Origin: Gulbenkiania mobilis
GTDB taxonomy: Bacteria > Pseudomonadota > Gammaproteobacteria > Burkholderiales > Chromobacteriaceae
Reading direction: 5' to 3'
Length of the DNA: 64,000 nucleotides
NCBI GenBank assembly: GCA_004346645.1
Contig: SMDA01000003.1
Span: 310,001 to 374,000 of the forward strand
The notes beneath the pieces were generated by a model. It was not told the origin of the DNA and did not search any database. It was given only the letters and a program-made list of their open reading frames with translations. Below, piece after piece: positions 9,311 to 24,013 of this stretch (its first letter is position 1; every line of letters begins with the position of its first letter). Both the position numbers and the translations under genes were made by a program.

Positions 9311-9326
9311 TGGGGCCCGTGAAATG

Positions 9327-9352
9327 AAAAACCGCCCGATGGGGCGGTTTTT
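9327..9352. terminator. Bidirectional terminator
   Basis: AAAAACCGCCC (9327-9337) pairs with GGGCGGTTTTT (9342-9352) across a four-base loop. It has A/T runs on both sides, so it can serve DUF1841 (plus) and the dehydrogenase gene (minus). Confidence 0.9.
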
Positions 9353-9362
9353 CATTTCTGGC

Positions 9363-10310
9363 TCAGGTCATGCAATTGACCGGGCTGCCACAACGGTAGG
9401 CTTCGATGTTGTTCACCAGTTGTTCGGCCAGCCGGGCCATCGCTTCCCGGCTGGCCCAGCCGATGTGCGGTGTCACGATCAGGTGTGGCAGGCGCGCCTT
9501 GAGCAGCGGATGATCTGCGGGGGGCGGCTCCGTGGACAGCACGTCAAAACCCGCGCCCCCCAACTGACCATACTTGAGGGCGGCAATCAGTGCGGTCTCG
9601 TCGACCAACCCGCCACGCGCCGTGTTGACGAGGATCGCACCCGGTTTCATCGCCATCAGCTCCCGCTCCCCGATCATGCCGCGCGTCTGCGGATTCAGCG
9701 GGCAATGCAGGGATATCACGTCGGACGTGGCCAGGAAGGCATCAAAGGCCACGTGGCCCGGCCGCACCACGCTTGCCCCCTTGCGCTCGGCAAACTGCAC
9801 GTGCATGCCGAACGCACGCGCCTTGGCTGCCAGCGATTGGCCGATACCACCAGCGCCCACAATCCCCAGCGTGGCACCTGCCAGATCGCGTATCGGCGCC
9901 CCGAAATGGCAGAACTGGGAAGCGTTCGACCAGAGCCCCGCCGCCACATCGCGCTGATAGGCCGGCAGGTTCTTCATCAGGGCCAGCATCAGCATGAAGG
10001 CATGTTCGGCAACCGTATCATCGCCGTAATGGCGGATATTGCTCACCACGATGCCACGCTCCCGGCAGGTGGCCAGATCCACATGGTTCACGCCGGTGGC
10101 GGCCACGGCCACCATCTTAAGGGCAGGCAGTGACAGCAGGAGATTACGGTCGAGCGGGACCTTATTGGTGATCAGCACCTCTGCGTGAGCACCGCGCTCG
10201 GGCACCTGTTCGGGAGCGGAGGAAGGATATTCGGTGTACTGGCAACCGGGGCCAAAAGCAGGAACCGGGACAGGCAGGCTGTCCCGGTCGAGGAAAACGA
10301 TGGAAGTCAT
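9363..10310 (-). CDS. D-isomer-specific 2-hydroxyacid dehydrogenase (glycerate dehydrogenase-like)
   Basis: 315 residues. It reduces a 2-keto acid to the D-2-hydroxy acid with NAD(P)H, or the reverse. The NAD motif GIVGAGGIGQSLAAKA is at about residues 148-163. Active-site residues are the Arg in VNTARGGLVDE, a Glu in the following strand and the His in VTPHIGWASRE. The sequence around ATGVNHVD and the ending resemble hydroxypyruvate/glycerate dehydrogenases, but D-lactate dehydrogenase and other substrates cannot be excluded. It is immediately downstream of the DUF2189 gene (7-base gap). Confidence 0.85.
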   Translation of the reverse strand: MTSIVFLDRDSLPVPVPAFGPGCQYTEYPSSAPEQVPERGAHAEVLITNKVPLDRNLLLSLPALKMVAVAATGVNHVDLATCRERGIVVSNIRHYGDDTVAEHAFMLMLALMKNLPAYQRDVAAGLWSNASQFCHFGAPIRDLAGATLGIVGAGGIGQSLAAKARAFGMHVQFAERKGASVVRPGHVAFDAFLATSDVISLHCPLNPQTRGMIGERELMAMKPGAILVNTARGGLVDETALIAALKYGQLGGAGFDVLSTEPPPADHPLLKARLPHLIVTPHIGWASREAMARLAEQLVNNIEAYRCGSPVNCMT

Positions 10311-10317
10311 GCAGGCA

Positions 10318-11094
10318 TCAGCGTTCGTAAGCGATCAGGGCGCGATAGGCATGCCAAGTTGCAAGGCCGATGAGGGGAACCGTGATCATCAGACCGATGA
10401 AATAGGTGGCAAAGCCGATCGCAGTCAGAAGAACGATCATACCGGCCCAGACCAGCATCGTCAGCAGATTGCGATAGACCGCCTGCAGGCTGGCAATCAT
10501 GGCGGTGATGGCATCCACCTCGCGGTCCAGCATCATGGGAATGGATACGGCACTGAGTGCAAATACCAGGGCGGCAAACAGAAAGCCGGTGCCGAAGTAC
10601 GCAACCAGAAAGGAGAGGTTGGCCGGATTAAACAGGTCGGCAAGCAGGGCATCGAAGGTGGGCACCGCCGTTTCGTAGAAGAGCGCAAACATCAACAGCG
10701 ACACGCGGAACCATCCGAACACTAGCACTGCCAGCAGTGCTGCATACAGTGTGAAGCTAGGCAGGTTGTGCCGCCAGGCTGTCATGCTCTTTGCCAGGTC
10801 GATGCGGCTGCCCCGATAGTATTCCAGTTGTCGCGCGATATCGTAGAGACCGATGGCGAGGAAGGGCCCGGCCAGCAGAAACAGGGTGGAGAGCGTGATG
10901 ACGAACTCGGGGGCAAGCGAGAAGTACAGCGTGAGCAGATAACCCATCAGTACGAACGCAGCGCCGTAGAACAGGCTGTCGCCCGGTGCCTTGCGCAGGT
11001 CGCGCCATCCGAGGCGCAGCCATTCGAACACGGCAGCCGGCGCAACGTGCCTGGCAACAGGACGAATCTGGCTGGGTTGGTGGGTGATGTCCAT
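10318..11094 (-). CDS. DUF2189 multi-span membrane protein
   Basis: 258 residues with about six membrane segments starting near residue 40 (SLFYGAAFVLMGYLLTLYF). The region IGLYDIARQLEYYRGSRIDL and the overall form match DUF2189, inner-membrane proteins of unknown function. ATG at 11092-11094 has AAGGGGA upstream and is chosen over an earlier in-frame start. It is probably co-transcribed with the hydroxyacid dehydrogenase gene. Confidence 0.8.
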   Translation of the reverse strand: MDITHQPSQIRPVARHVAPAAVFEWLRLGWRDLRKAPGDSLFYGAAFVLMGYLLTLYFSLAPEFVITLSTLFLLAGPFLAIGLYDIARQLEYYRGSRIDLAKSMTAWRHNLPSFTLYAALLAVLVFGWFRVSLLMFALFYETAVPTFDALLADLFNPANLSFLVAYFGTGFLFAALVFALSAVSIPMMLDREVDAITAMIASLQAVYRNLLTMLVWAGMIVLLTAIGFATYFIGLMITVPLIGLATWHAYRALIAYER

Positions 11095-11235
11095 GGTAGT
11101 CCCCTTCTGCATGTGTGTGGTGGGCAAAGCCTCTTTAAGTCTTTATAAGCCACTGATCCGAAAACACAAACCGGGCCCGACAGCACGGGACGGGGTGGAC
11201 GTGTACAATCGGCGCTTCACTACGGGAGACCCTCT

Positions 11236-11565
11236 ATGAGCAACGAACTCATCATCGAAGATGTAAAGGTCGGCGAAGGCGCCGAGGCAGTGACCGGCCA
11301 GGAAGTGACCGTACACTACACGGGCTGGCTGACCGACGGCACCAAGTTCGATTCCAGCAAGGACCGCTATCAGCCATTCAGCTTTCCGCTGGGCGAAGGG
11401 TATGTGATCAAGGGCTGGGATGCTGGCGTAGCCGGCATGAAGGTGGGCGGTGTGCGCAAGCTCACCATTCCGCCGGAGATGGGCTATGGCGCCCGGGGCG
11501 CAGGCGGCGTGATTCCGCCCAATGCCACGCTGGTATTCGAGGTGGAGCTGCTGCAAGTCGGCTGA
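11236..11565 (+). CDS. FKBP-type peptidyl-prolyl isomerase
   Basis: 109 residues, a single FKBP domain without a signal peptide, so probably cytoplasmic. Active-site aromatic residues are recognisable: [39 protein letters not shown], and [28 protein letters not shown]. It catalyses proline isomerisation in folding proteins. The ATG follows a GGGAGA ribosome site. TACAAT (11204-11209) may be the -10 element. Confidence 0.95.
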   Translation: MSNELIIEDVKVGEGAEAVTGQEVTVHYTGWLTDGTKFDSSKDRYQPFSFPLGEGYVIKGWDAGVAGMKVGGVRKLTIPPEMGYGARGAGGVIPPNATLVFEVELLQVG

Positions 11566-11584
11566 GCCGGGACAACCCACATGA

Positions 11585-11609
11585 AAAACGGGCCTGTGCG
11601 GCCCGTTTT
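11585..11609. terminator. Bidirectional terminator after FKBP gene
   Basis: AAAACGGGCC (11585-11594) pairs with GGCCCGTTTT (11600-11609), five-base loop. The convergent dedA-like gene ends at 11631. Confidence 0.9.
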
Positions 11610-11630
11610 CTGCATCAAGGGAGGCTTGGC

Positions 11631-12260
11631 CTATTTCTTGACCGGCACCATGCCTTCGCGTGCCTTGCGGCGCTTGAAATAAAGCGCGGTAAGCACCAGC
11701 GCCGCCAATCCGATGACGAACAACAGGCCGGTCTGGCCACGGTGCACCCACATCATCAGCCAGTCGCGGTTAGCAGCACCCAGATAGCCGAGGTAGACCC
11801 AGACCGGTACAGAAATCAGTGCTGCAAGCCCATCCAGAAGAAGGAAACGCCAGTAGGGGATGCGACGCGTCATGCCGGCCGTGAGGAAGATTGGAGATCG
11901 CAGCCCGGGCAGGAAGCGGGCCACGAACAGCACCCAGTTGCCATAGCGGGAAAACTTTTCCTGCACCGCTTCAAAGCGCTCCTGCGTCAGGATGCGGGCA
12001 ATCGGACGGAAACGCAGCACCCGGTTGCCGAACAGCCGTCCCAGCAGGAACATGATGCCATCCCCCAGGAGCACGCCGGCCATGCCCACGAAGAACATGA
12101 CGTGCACGTTGGCATAGCCCAGGCCCGATATGATGCCGCCGGCCACGAGGGTGATGTCTTCCGGAATCGGTACACCGAAGCCGCACACCAGCAGCACGGA
12201 AAACACTGCGAAATAGCCGTAGCCGGTGAAGAAGTCGATGAGTAGCTGGAGGGTATCCAT
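11631..12260 (-). CDS. DedA family inner-membrane protein
   Basis: 209 residues. Family signatures are FGVPIPEDITLVAGG (about 28-42), LLGDGIMFLLGRLFG (about 64-78), and VARFLPGLRSPIFLTAGMTR (about 112-131). DedA (SNARE-associated/VTT) proteins are now linked to flipping undecaprenyl phosphate or phosphatidylethanolamine across the membrane; which lipid this one handles is not shown. Four to five membrane segments are visible. The basic C-terminal tail lies in the cytoplasm. Confidence 0.92.
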   Translation of the reverse strand: MDTLQLLIDFFTGYGYFAVFSVLLVCGFGVPIPEDITLVAGGIISGLGYANVHVMFFVGMAGVLLGDGIMFLLGRLFGNRVLRFRPIARILTQERFEAVQEKFSRYGNWVLFVARFLPGLRSPIFLTAGMTRRIPYWRFLLLDGLAALISVPVWVYLGYLGAANRDWLMMWVHRGQTGLLFVIGLAALVLTALYFKRRKAREGMVPVKK

Positions 12261-12379
12261 AAAGAGAGCAGCTGGCCGGCCCGTGGGCAGCCACTATTCC
12301 TCGTCAGTCGCAGCGGGTGGCGCCCATCATAGCACGCCCCCCTTTCAAGTTTTGTTGACCTGCCTTAGCAAGCGGGCGA

Positions 12380-13714
12380 TCAGCCAGCCTGCCGGATGGC
12401 CCCGGCGATGGCCTCGGCCCACTGTTCGGCCAACCCCGCTTCGTCCGCTTCGACCATGACGCGCACGACTGGTTCTGTGCCCGACGGACGCAGCACCACG
12501 CGACCGTGCCCCGCGAGGGCGCGCTCGGCCTGCTGCAGCATGTCGGCGGAGGCGGACTTCCAGTCCTGGCCCGACAACCGCACGTTGATCAGCTTCTGCG
12601 GATAGGGCTTCCAGTCGGCCGCGGCCGTGGCAAGGTCGGTGTCCAGCGTGATGAGCGCCTCCAGCACCTGCAAGCAGGAAACGATGCCATCGCCCGTGGT
12701 GTGCTTGTCCAGGCAGAGAATATGGCCGGATGCCTCGCCACCGAGCTGCCAGCCGTTGGCATGCAGCATCTCCAATACGTAGCGGTCGCCAACCTTGGCG
12801 CGGCCAAAGGGGACGCCCTGCGCGGCCAAGGCGGCTTCCAGACCCATGTTCGTCATCAGCGTGCCCACCACGCCCCCCTTGAGCTCACCTTGGGCACGAC
12901 GTGCCTTGGCAATGATGTAGACCAACTGGTCACCGTCGTACAGACGCCCTTCGCGGTCTACCATCATCAGGCGGTCGCCGTCACCGTCCAGGGCGATGCC
13001 GTAATCCGCCTCGTGCTCCAGTACGGCCGCCCGCACCGCATTGGTATGTGTTGCGCCCACCTTGTCGTTGATGTTGAAGCCATTCGGATCCCCACCGATG
13101 ACAATCACTTCGGCGCCCAGTTCGTGGAACACCTTGGGCGCGATGTGGTAGGTCGCCCCATTGGCGCAGTCAACCACCAATTTGAGGCCGCGCAGGTCGC
13201 GGTCGTTAGGAAAGGTGCTCTTGCAGAATTCGATGTAACGGTCGGCCGCGCCTTCGATGCGTCGCGCGCGACCAAGGTTGGCCGAAGACAGCGTCTGCAT
13301 CGGCTCGTCGAGCATGGCCTCGATCTCGAGTTCCAGCGTGTCGTCCAGCTTCCTGCCGCCCTCGGCAAAGAACTTGATGCCGTTATCGTGGTAGGGGTTG
13401 TGCGAGGCCGAGATCATCACGCCCGCTTCCAGACGCAGTGCCCGAGTGAGATAGGCAATCCCCGGCGTGGGCAACGGCCCTGTCAGTAGCACGTTTACGC
13501 CCGCCGCAGTAAACCCGGCCTGCAGCGCGGCCTCAAGCATGTAGCCAGAAATGCGGGTGTCCTTGCCGATCAGCACGGTCGGGCGATGGCCTTTGTCGTG
13601 GTCCACCAGCACGCGGCCTGCTGCATAGCCAAGCTTGAGAACGAAATCCGGCGTAATGGGAAACTGCCCAACTTCCCCACGCACCCCGTCGGTGCCGAAG
13701 TATTTTCTTTTCAT
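12380..13714 (-). CDS. glmM: Phosphoglucosamine mutase
   Basis: 444 residues. It converts glucosamine-6-phosphate to glucosamine-1-phosphate for peptidoglycan and LPS. The N-terminus [13 protein letters not shown], the phosphoserine loop [18 protein letters not shown] (about residues 96-113), the metal-binding [13 protein letters not shown], and the phosphate-binding [14 protein letters not shown] are all intact. ATG at 13712-13714 follows AGGACGG; a GTG directly before it is the other option. It closes the rlmE-ftsH-folP-glmM run. Two repeat copies lie within (12425, 13277). Confidence 0.97.
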   Translation of the reverse strand: MKRKYFGTDGVRGEVGQFPITPDFVLKLGYAAGRVLVDHDKGHRPTVLIGKDTRISGYMLEAALQAGFTAAGVNVLLTGPLPTPGIAYLTRALRLEAGVMISASHNPYHDNGIKFFAEGGRKLDDTLELEIEAMLDEPMQTLSSANLGRARRIEGAADRYIEFCKSTFPNDRDLRGLKLVVDCANGATYHIAPKVFHELGAEVIVIGGDPNGFNINDKVGATHTNAVRAAVLEHEADYGIALDGDGDRLMMVDREGRLYDGDQLVYIIAKARRAQGELKGGVVGTLMTNMGLEAALAAQGVPFGRAKVGDRYVLEMLHANGWQLGGEASGHILCLDKHTTGDGIVSCLQVLEALITLDTDLATAAADWKPYPQKLINVRLSGQDWKSASADMLQQAERALAGHGRVVLRPSGTEPVVRVMVEADEAGLAEQWAEAIAGAIRQAG

Positions 13715-13748
13715 CACTTACCGTCCTGAGGGGCCAGGTGCCCCATCC

Positions 13749-14594
13749 TTATTTTTGTTCATTGTCCGCCAGCGCCTGCCAGATGGTCAGTGCCTGGCGG
13801 GTTGCCTTCACGTCATGGACACGCACGATACGCGCGCCGCGACGCACGGATTCCAGTGCCGCCGCCACACTGGCTCCCAGCCGCTCGGCCGGGACCGTTT
13901 CGCCTGTCAGAGCGCCCAGCATCGACTTGCGCGACAGACCGACCAGCAGCGGAACGCCACACTGTTGAGCCAGTCGTGGCAGCGCCCTGAGCAGCGCCAG
14001 ATTGTGCGCCAGTGTCTTGCCAAACCCAAAGCCGGGGTCCCCTAGCAGGCGAGCGGACGCGATGCCGGCGTTCCTGCACACCGAAACGCGCGAGGCCAGA
14101 TAAGCGCCGACATCCTCCACCACATCCGTGTAATGGGGCTGCTGCTGCATGGTATCGGGGTTGCCCTGCTTGTGCATCAGACACACCGCCACTGGGCTGG
14201 CCGCGACGAGCGCCACCGCGCCTTCATCCTCCAGGGCAGACACATCGTTGATGAGATCTACCGCGCCCGTGGCAAGCGCCGCCCGCATCACCTGGGTGCG
14301 ACGGGTGTCCAGCGACAGGGGAATCCCGGCTTCGGCCAACCTTTCCAGCACCGGCAGCACACGGTCCATCTCTTCCTGCGGCGATACATACGGGGCATTG
14401 GGACGGGTAGATTCGCCACCGACATCGAGAATGTCCGCACCCTCGCCAATCAGCCGCTCGGCCTGACGCACGGCTTCGTCCGGCACCAGGAAGCGGCCGC
14501 CATCGGAAAAAGAATCGGGGGTGATATTCAGGATGCCCATCACCCTCGGACGATCAAGGGCCAGGCTAAAGCGACCACACTGCAGCACAGTCAT
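13749..14594 (-). CDS. folP: Dihydropteroate synthase
   Basis: 281 residues. It joins p-aminobenzoate to the pterin diphosphate in folate synthesis and is the target of sulfonamides. Signatures are RVMGILNITPDSFSDGGRF near the N-terminus, LDVGGESTRPNA, and DPGFGFGKTLAHN; the C-terminal GLSRKSMLGALTG carries the Ser-Arg-Lys loop. The ATG at 14592-14594 lacks a clear ribosome site; an upstream TTG is possible. A terminator separates it from ftsH, so some transcripts may start at this gene. Confidence 0.96.
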   Translation of the reverse strand: MTVLQCGRFSLALDRPRVMGILNITPDSFSDGGRFLVPDEAVRQAERLIGEGADILDVGGESTRPNAPYVSPQEEMDRVLPVLERLAEAGIPLSLDTRRTQVMRAALATGAVDLINDVSALEDEGAVALVAASPVAVCLMHKQGNPDTMQQQPHYTDVVEDVGAYLASRVSVCRNAGIASARLLGDPGFGFGKTLAHNLALLRALPRLAQQCGVPLLVGLSRKSMLGALTGETVPAERLGASVAAALESVRRGARIVRVHDVKATRQALTIWQALADNEQK

Positions 14595-14620
14595 CGGGAA
14601 AACCGGAAAAGAAAACAAAA

Positions 14621-14648
14621 CAGGGCGGCAGCCTACGCTACCGCCCTG
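14621..14648 (-). terminator. Terminator between ftsH and folP
   Basis: CAGGGCGG (14621-14628) pairs with CCGCCCTG (14641-14648), with further inner pairing, and on the minus strand is followed by TTTTGTTTTC. It is expected to end much of the ftsH transcript. Confidence 0.8.
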
Positions 14649-14659
14649 CCCTCGACAAG

Positions 14660-16567
<1,908 letters not shown>

Positions 16568-16650
16568 TAGAGCGGACTCCTAATGTGCCCTGACTTGGAA
16601 GGAAGGCGCGTGGTCTTTTGAATCGATTGTAATCCTCACGAGGAGGAAAG

Positions 16651-17268
16651 TCAGCGTCGCCCCCGGCCCAGCAGGTAAATCTCGCTGGATCGGTCACGCG
16701 ACGCCTTGGGCTTGCGACTGACGACCTCCTGAAAGGTTTCGCGCATGGCGGCCATGTAAGCTTGGAAGTCGCTGCCCTGGAACACTTTGACGAGAAAGTG
16801 GCCGCCGGGTTTCAACTGCTCGCGCGCAAATTCGAGCGCCAGCTCGCACAGGTGGAAGCTACGGGCCTGGTCGATGGCGCTCATGCCTGAAATATTGGGC
16901 GCCATGTCGGAAATTACAAGGTCCAGCTGACGTCCTTCCAGCAGCGCCAGGAAATCCTCCAGCACGCTTTCCTCGCGGAAGTCGCCTTGGATGAAATGCA
17001 CGCCCGGGACGGGATCCATCGACAGAATATCCAGAGCAAACACTTTGCCTGTCGGTCCTACCAGCCGTGCGGCCACCTGCGACCAGCTTCCCGGTGCAGA
17101 ACCCAGATCGGCCAGCACGGTACCCTGGCGGATAAGCTTGTCTTTCTCGTTGATTTCCAGGAGCTTGTAGGCTGCCCGGGCACGATAGCCGTCCCTCTGG
17201 GCCTGGAGCACGTAGGGATCGTTCACGTGTTCCTGCAGCCAGGCATTGCTAGTCTTGCTTCTTGCCAT
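16651..17268 (-). CDS. rlmE: 23S rRNA (uridine-2'-O)-methyltransferase
   Basis: 205 residues. It methylates U2552 of 23S rRNA late in large-subunit assembly. SAM-binding [14 protein letters not shown] (about 57-70) and the K-D-K-E catalytic set ([34 protein letters not shown]) are visible. A long in-frame extension to 17358 is discarded because [20 protein letters not shown] is the family N-terminus, and the extension would overlap the yhbY promoter region. Confidence 0.96.
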   Translation of the reverse strand: MARSKTSNAWLQEHVNDPYVLQAQRDGYRARAAYKLLEINEKDKLIRQGTVLADLGSAPGSWSQVAARLVGPTGKVFALDILSMDPVPGVHFIQGDFREESVLEDFLALLEGRQLDLVISDMAPNISGMSAIDQARSFHLCELALEFAREQLKPGGHFLVKVFQGSDFQAYMAAMRETFQEVVSRKPKASRDRSSEIYLLGRGRR

Positions 17269-17356
17269 GATCTTTGTGCCGGATTCGTCTATGTAAAGAG
17301 TGGGGTTCTGCAACCGCGGCCCCGTGCCGCTGTTGCCGGATTTTGGGCTAACCGTC

Positions 17357-17378
17357 AAAGTCGAGTAAAATCGACTTT
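17357..17378. promoter_or_regulatory. Inverted repeat in the rlmE/yhbY divergent promoter region
   Basis: AAAGTCGA (17357-17364) and TCGACTTT (17371-17378) are perfect 8-base arms around GTAAAA. TAAAAT within it could be a -10 for yhbY, so the palindrome may be an operator or simply part of the promoter. Confidence 0.45.
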
Positions 17379-17398
17379 TAATCAGGAAGCTTTGTCAC

Positions 17399-17725
17399 AT
17401 GAAGATCGAATTGTCCCCGGTGGAACGCCAGTACCTCAAGGGGCTTGCCCACACGCTGAACCCTGTCGTGATGATCGGGAACAACGGCCTGACCGATGCG
17501 GTGATGCGCGAGATCGCCATCAGTCTGGATGCGCACGAGCTGATCAAGATCCGCGTCCAGAGCGATGACCGCGATGCCCGCATCGCGATGTATGAGCAGA
17601 TCTGCGATGATCTGGATGCCGCGCCGGTGCAGCACATTGGTAAGCTGCTGGTGGTGTGGCGTCCGTCGGACAAGCAGCGCATTGTGCCTCCCAAGAGCAA
17701 GAAAGCGCTCAAGGCCCAGCCGTGA
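17399..17725 (+). CDS. yhbY: CRS1/YhbY-type RNA-binding protein
   Basis: 108 residues, a single KH-like CRM domain that associates with pre-50S ribosomes. The RNA-binding loop GNNG is at about residues 27-30 (VVMIGNNGLTDAVM). The sequence LSPVERQYLKGLAHTLNPVV is typical. The start ATG follows AGGAAG. It is divergent from rlmE, its usual neighbour. The C-terminal tail is basic. Confidence 0.93.
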   Translation: MKIELSPVERQYLKGLAHTLNPVVMIGNNGLTDAVMREIAISLDAHELIKIRVQSDDRDARIAMYEQICDDLDAAPVQHIGKLLVVWRPSDKQRIVPPKSKKALKAQP

Positions 17726-17742
17726 TCCACGGCAGTCATGCG

Positions 17743-17770
17743 AAAAGCGGTGGCGCCTGCCACCGCTTTT
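17743..17770. terminator. Bidirectional terminator after yhbY
   Basis: AAAAGCGGTGGC (17743-17754) pairs with GCCACCGCTTTT (17759-17770), four-base loop. A T-run follows on the plus strand. Confidence 0.9.
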
Positions 17771-17794
17771 TTCTTGCCCGGGCCGCTAGCGCAC

Positions 17795-18226
17795 TCAACG
17801 CTCCGTCTTGAGCAGGTACACCAGCGCCAGTAGGCTCTGCACGAGATAGATCAGGCTCGAGATCGCATGCCAAGTGGCAAAGCCGCCACCAAACAGCCCC
17901 TCGGCGGCCTGGTTCATCTGCAGCTTGAGCTGGGCGATGATTGGCGTGACCGCAAAATGGTTGATGACGGTACAGGCCAGCATCGCCACCAGCAGCCAGA
18001 ACGGCGCTTCCTTCACGCCGCGGGCACCCTGCTGCCAGATGTGCTCCACCATCAGGAACACCCCGCACACCAGTCCCACCCAGGCAATGGCCGAGAAGAG
18101 CCGACCGGCCACCATGCCGGCCGTGACTTTGTCCAAGGCCGCAAATAGCACCGGGGCCACCAGCAGACCGATGACCCACATGCCACCGATCCAGAACGTG
18201 CGGGCAATTGCTTTCAGGCTGTCCAT
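17795..18226 (-). CDS. DUF4149 membrane protein
   Basis: 143 residues with four predicted membrane segments. The N-terminus FWIGGMWVIGLLVAPVLFAALD is typical of DUF4149. The function is unknown. It follows greA by 37 bases on the same strand, an arrangement common in beta-proteobacteria, so the two are probably one transcript. Confidence 0.85.
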   Translation of the reverse strand: MDSLKAIARTFWIGGMWVIGLLVAPVLFAALDKVTAGMVAGRLFSAIAWVGLVCGVFLMVEHIWQQGARGVKEAPFWLLVAMLACTVINHFAVTPIIAQLKLQMNQAAEGLFGGGFATWHAISSLIYLVQSLLALVYLLKTER

Positions 18227-18263
18227 GTCGTGCTCCGTTGGGCGCAGGCTGCGCGGGTAACGC

Positions 18264-18740
18264 TCAGAGGTACTTGACGTCCAGGACTTCGTACTCGCGG
18301 ATGCCGCCCGGCGCCACCACCTCGGCCACGTCGCCCGCTTCCTTGCCGATCAGCGCGCGGGCGATGGGCGAGTTGACGGACACCTTGCCGAACTTGATGT
18401 CGGCCTCGTCGTCCCCGACGATCTGGTAGGTGACCTCGTCTTCGGTTTCCAGATCCATCAGCTCCACGGTGGCGCCAAAAACGATGCGCCCATCGGCATC
18501 CAGCGTAGACGGATCAATGATCTGGGCATTGCTTAGCTTGCCCTCGAGTTCGGCGATGCGTCCTTCGACGAAGGCCTGGCGCTCTTTGGCGGCATCGTAC
18601 TCGGCGTTCTCCGACAGGTCACCATGCGAGCGGGCCTCGGCAATCGCCTCGATCACTTTCGGGCGCTCGATGCTCTTCAGGCGCTGCAGCTCTTCCTTGA
18701 GCAGCTCGGCGCCCCGCACGGTCAGCGGCACTTTGTTCAT
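18264..18740 (-). CDS. greA: Transcription elongation factor GreA
   Basis: 158 residues. An N-terminal coiled coil (about residues 8-75, tip with acidic [13 protein letters not shown]) enters the RNA polymerase secondary channel and stimulates cleavage of backtracked RNA. The C-terminal FKBP-like domain ends [15 protein letters not shown]. The acidic tip residues are present, so it should be active. It is downstream of carB, separated by a strong terminator, and so probably has its own promoter. Confidence 0.97.
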   Translation of the reverse strand: MNKVPLTVRGAELLKEELQRLKSIERPKVIEAIAEARSHGDLSENAEYDAAKERQAFVEGRIAELEGKLSNAQIIDPSTLDADGRIVFGATVELMDLETEDEVTYQIVGDDEADIKFGKVSVNSPIARALIGKEAGDVAEVVAPGGIREYEVLDVKYL

Positions 18741-18782
18741 GCATTCTCTCCACGGCGGTTCGGCCCGCCATCATCAAAAACA

Positions 18783-18810
18783 CAAGCCGCCGTTCTAGAA
18801 CGGCGGCTTG
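18783..18810 (-). terminator. Terminator between carB and greA
   Basis: CAAGCCGCCG (18783-18792) pairs with CGGCGGCTTG (18801-18810) around the self-complementary TTCTAGAA. TGTTTTTG follows on the minus strand. One repeat copy (18864-18873) lies between it and the carB stop. Confidence 0.88.
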
Positions 18811-18885
18811 GCTGTTGCTTGGGTTAGCGCGGATTGTAGCGAGAATTCGGCCCCAGTTCAAAGGTTGGCCGAACAGTCCGCTCCA

Positions 18886-22095
<3,210 letters not shown>

Positions 22096-22153
22096 CTTTT
22101 CGCTCAGTCAATTCAATTGTGTTTGCAGGCAGGCCCTTGGCCAGCCTGCGGGA

Positions 22154-22795
22154 TTACAGGCTGGCTGCCGCCAGCTTGGCCCCGAAGCCGAGGAACAAGG
22201 CCCCTACCCCGCCGCTGACAGCAGCGGACAGCCGGCGGCGCCGGCGGAAGGCTTCGGCCAACCGCGATCCGGCGAGGATCACGGTAGTGAGGTAGAGAGC
22301 ACTGCAGCACTGGACGATCACGCCCAGTGCCACGAAGGTCAGGGCCGGATACGGATAGGCCGGGTCGACGAACTGTACGAAGAACGACACGAAGAAGAGG
22401 ATGGCCTTGGGGTTCATCAGGCTGATGGCCAGGGCCTTCACGAACGGCCGGCTGGCGTCCACCCGGTTGGGCACGGCCGGCATCGACGAGGGGCGGAACC
22501 AGCCCCTGAGCGCTCCGCGCAGCATCTGGATGCCCAGCCAGGCTAGGTAGCCGCCGCCGAGATACTTGATCACCGCGAACAGGGCCGGGTTGGCCTTGAG
22601 GATGCCGGCGGCGCCCGTCGCTGCGAGGAACATCAGGATGGCATCGCCCAAGAAAATACCGCATGCGCCGGCAAAGCCCGCACGCACACCCCGCTGGGCT
22701 GCCACCGAAAGCACATACAGCGAGTTCGGCCCCGGCAGGAGCACGATGATGATGGTGCCTACCAGGTAAGTGGTCAGATCGGTGATGCCCAGCAT
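22154..22795 (-). CDS. leuE: LysE-family amino-acid exporter, LeuE-like
   Basis: 213 residues with about six membrane segments. The N-terminus GTIIIVLLPGPNSLYVLSVAAQRG is the LysE/RhtB signature, and LMNPKAILFFVSFFVQFVDP marks the family's fourth helix. The form is closest to LeuE (leucine efflux). It sits between carA and carB on the same strand with gaps of 35 and 58 bases, so it is probably co-transcribed with them, although it has no known link to carbamoyl phosphate. Confidence 0.85.
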   Translation of the reverse strand: MLGITDLTTYLVGTIIIVLLPGPNSLYVLSVAAQRGVRAGFAGACGIFLGDAILMFLAATGAAGILKANPALFAVIKYLGGGYLAWLGIQMLRGALRGWFRPSSMPAVPNRVDASRPFVKALAISLMNPKAILFFVSFFVQFVDPAYPYPALTFVALGVIVQCCSALYLTTVILAGSRLAEAFRRRRRLSAAVSGGVGALFLGFGAKLAAASL

Positions 22796-22830
22796 GTAAA
22801 CGTCCCCCGGTTCGTGTTGTCCTGCCGTGT

Positions 22831-23961
22831 CTACGCGCGGCGCTCGGCCATGGCCGAGATGAAGCGGTCGAAAAGATAGGCCACGTCGTTGGGTCCCGGG
22901 CTGGCTTCCGGATGTCCCTGGAACGAGAAGGCGGGCCGGTCGGTCAGCGCAATACCCTGCACCGTGCCGTCGAACAGGCTGCGGTGCGTAACACGTACGT
23001 TGGCCGGCAGGCTGGTCTCGTCCACCTGGAAGCCATGGTTCTGGCTGGTGATCATCACCCGTCCGGTGTCGAGGTCCTGCACCGGATGGTTGGCGCCGTG
23101 GTGGCCGAACTTCATCTTGCTGGTCTTGCCGCCGGTGGCCAGGCCGAGCAGCTGATGACCCAAGCAGATGCCAAAGACCGGCAGGCGCGTCTCCAGCACC
23201 TCACGGATGGCCGAGATGGCATAGTCGCAAGGCTCCGGGTCGCCAGGGCCGTTGGAGAGGAACACGCCATCGGGCTGCATCGCCAACACTTCGACCGCGG
23301 GCGTCTTGGCCGGCACCACCGTCAAGCGACAGCCGCGTTCGGCCAACATGCGCAGGATGTTGTGCTTGACGCCGTAATCATAGGCCACCACATGGTAAGG
23401 CGCTTCGGACTGGGCAGTGTACCCGGCGCCGAGCCGCCACTCGCGCGTGTCCCACGTGTATGGGGTATCGCAGCTGACGACCTGGGCCAGGTCCTGGCCG
23501 GCCATGCTGCCGAAGCCGCGCGCCAGCTCCAGCGCGCGCGCCTCATCGATGTCTCCGGCCATGATGCAGCCGGCCTGCGCGCCCTTTTCTCGCAGGAGGC
23601 GGGTCAGCTTGCGGGTGTCGATGTCGGCGATGGCAACGACGTTGTTGTCCTTGAGGTAGTCGGACAGCGAGCAGGCCGCCCGGAAGTTGCTGTGCAGGAG
23701 CGGCAGGTCACGGATGATGAGGCCGGATGCAAAAACGGCGCGGGATTCGGTGTCTTCCGAATTCGCGCCGACGTTGCCGATATGAGGGTAAGTCAGGGTA
23801 ACGATCTGTTTGGTATAGGAGGGATCGGTCAGTATCTCCTGATACCCGGTGATGGCGGTATTGAATACCACTTCTCCGACCGTATGGCCGGAGGCACCGA
23901 TGGCACTGCCCCTGAAGAGGCTACCGTCAGCCAAGACAAGAATCGCTGGTACGGTTGACAC
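22831..23961 (-). CDS. carA: Carbamoyl-phosphate synthase small subunit
   Basis: 376 residues. The N-terminal domain holds the large subunit; the C-terminal class I glutamine amidotransferase releases ammonia. The nucleophile Cys is in [13 protein letters not shown] (about residue 266) and the His/Glu pair in [13 protein letters not shown]. The start is GTG (23959-23961), with AGGAG eight bases upstream and no better ATG nearby. It heads carA-leuE-carB. Confidence 0.96.
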   Translation of the reverse strand: MSTVPAILVLADGSLFRGSAIGASGHTVGEVVFNTAITGYQEILTDPSYTKQIVTLTYPHIGNVGANSEDTESRAVFASGLIIRDLPLLHSNFRAACSLSDYLKDNNVVAIADIDTRKLTRLLREKGAQAGCIMAGDIDEARALELARGFGSMAGQDLAQVVSCDTPYTWDTREWRLGAGYTAQSEAPYHVVAYDYGVKHNILRMLAERGCRLTVVPAKTPAVEVLAMQPDGVFLSNGPGDPEPCDYAISAIREVLETRLPVFGICLGHQLLGLATGGKTSKMKFGHHGANHPVQDLDTGRVMITSQNHGFQVDETSLPANVRVTHRSLFDGTVQGIALTDRPAFSFQGHPEASPGPNDVAYLFDRFISAMAERRA

Positions 23962-24013
23962 GGGCTGGCTCCTGTTGCTTTTAACGCTTTATTTGCGGAC
24001 TGTAGATGCGAAG

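Noticed and set aside
22141-22164. A CCAGCCTG/CAGGCTGG stem at the end of leuE as a terminator
   Set aside because: It overlaps the coding end and is followed by no T-run, and carB transcription probably needs read-through.
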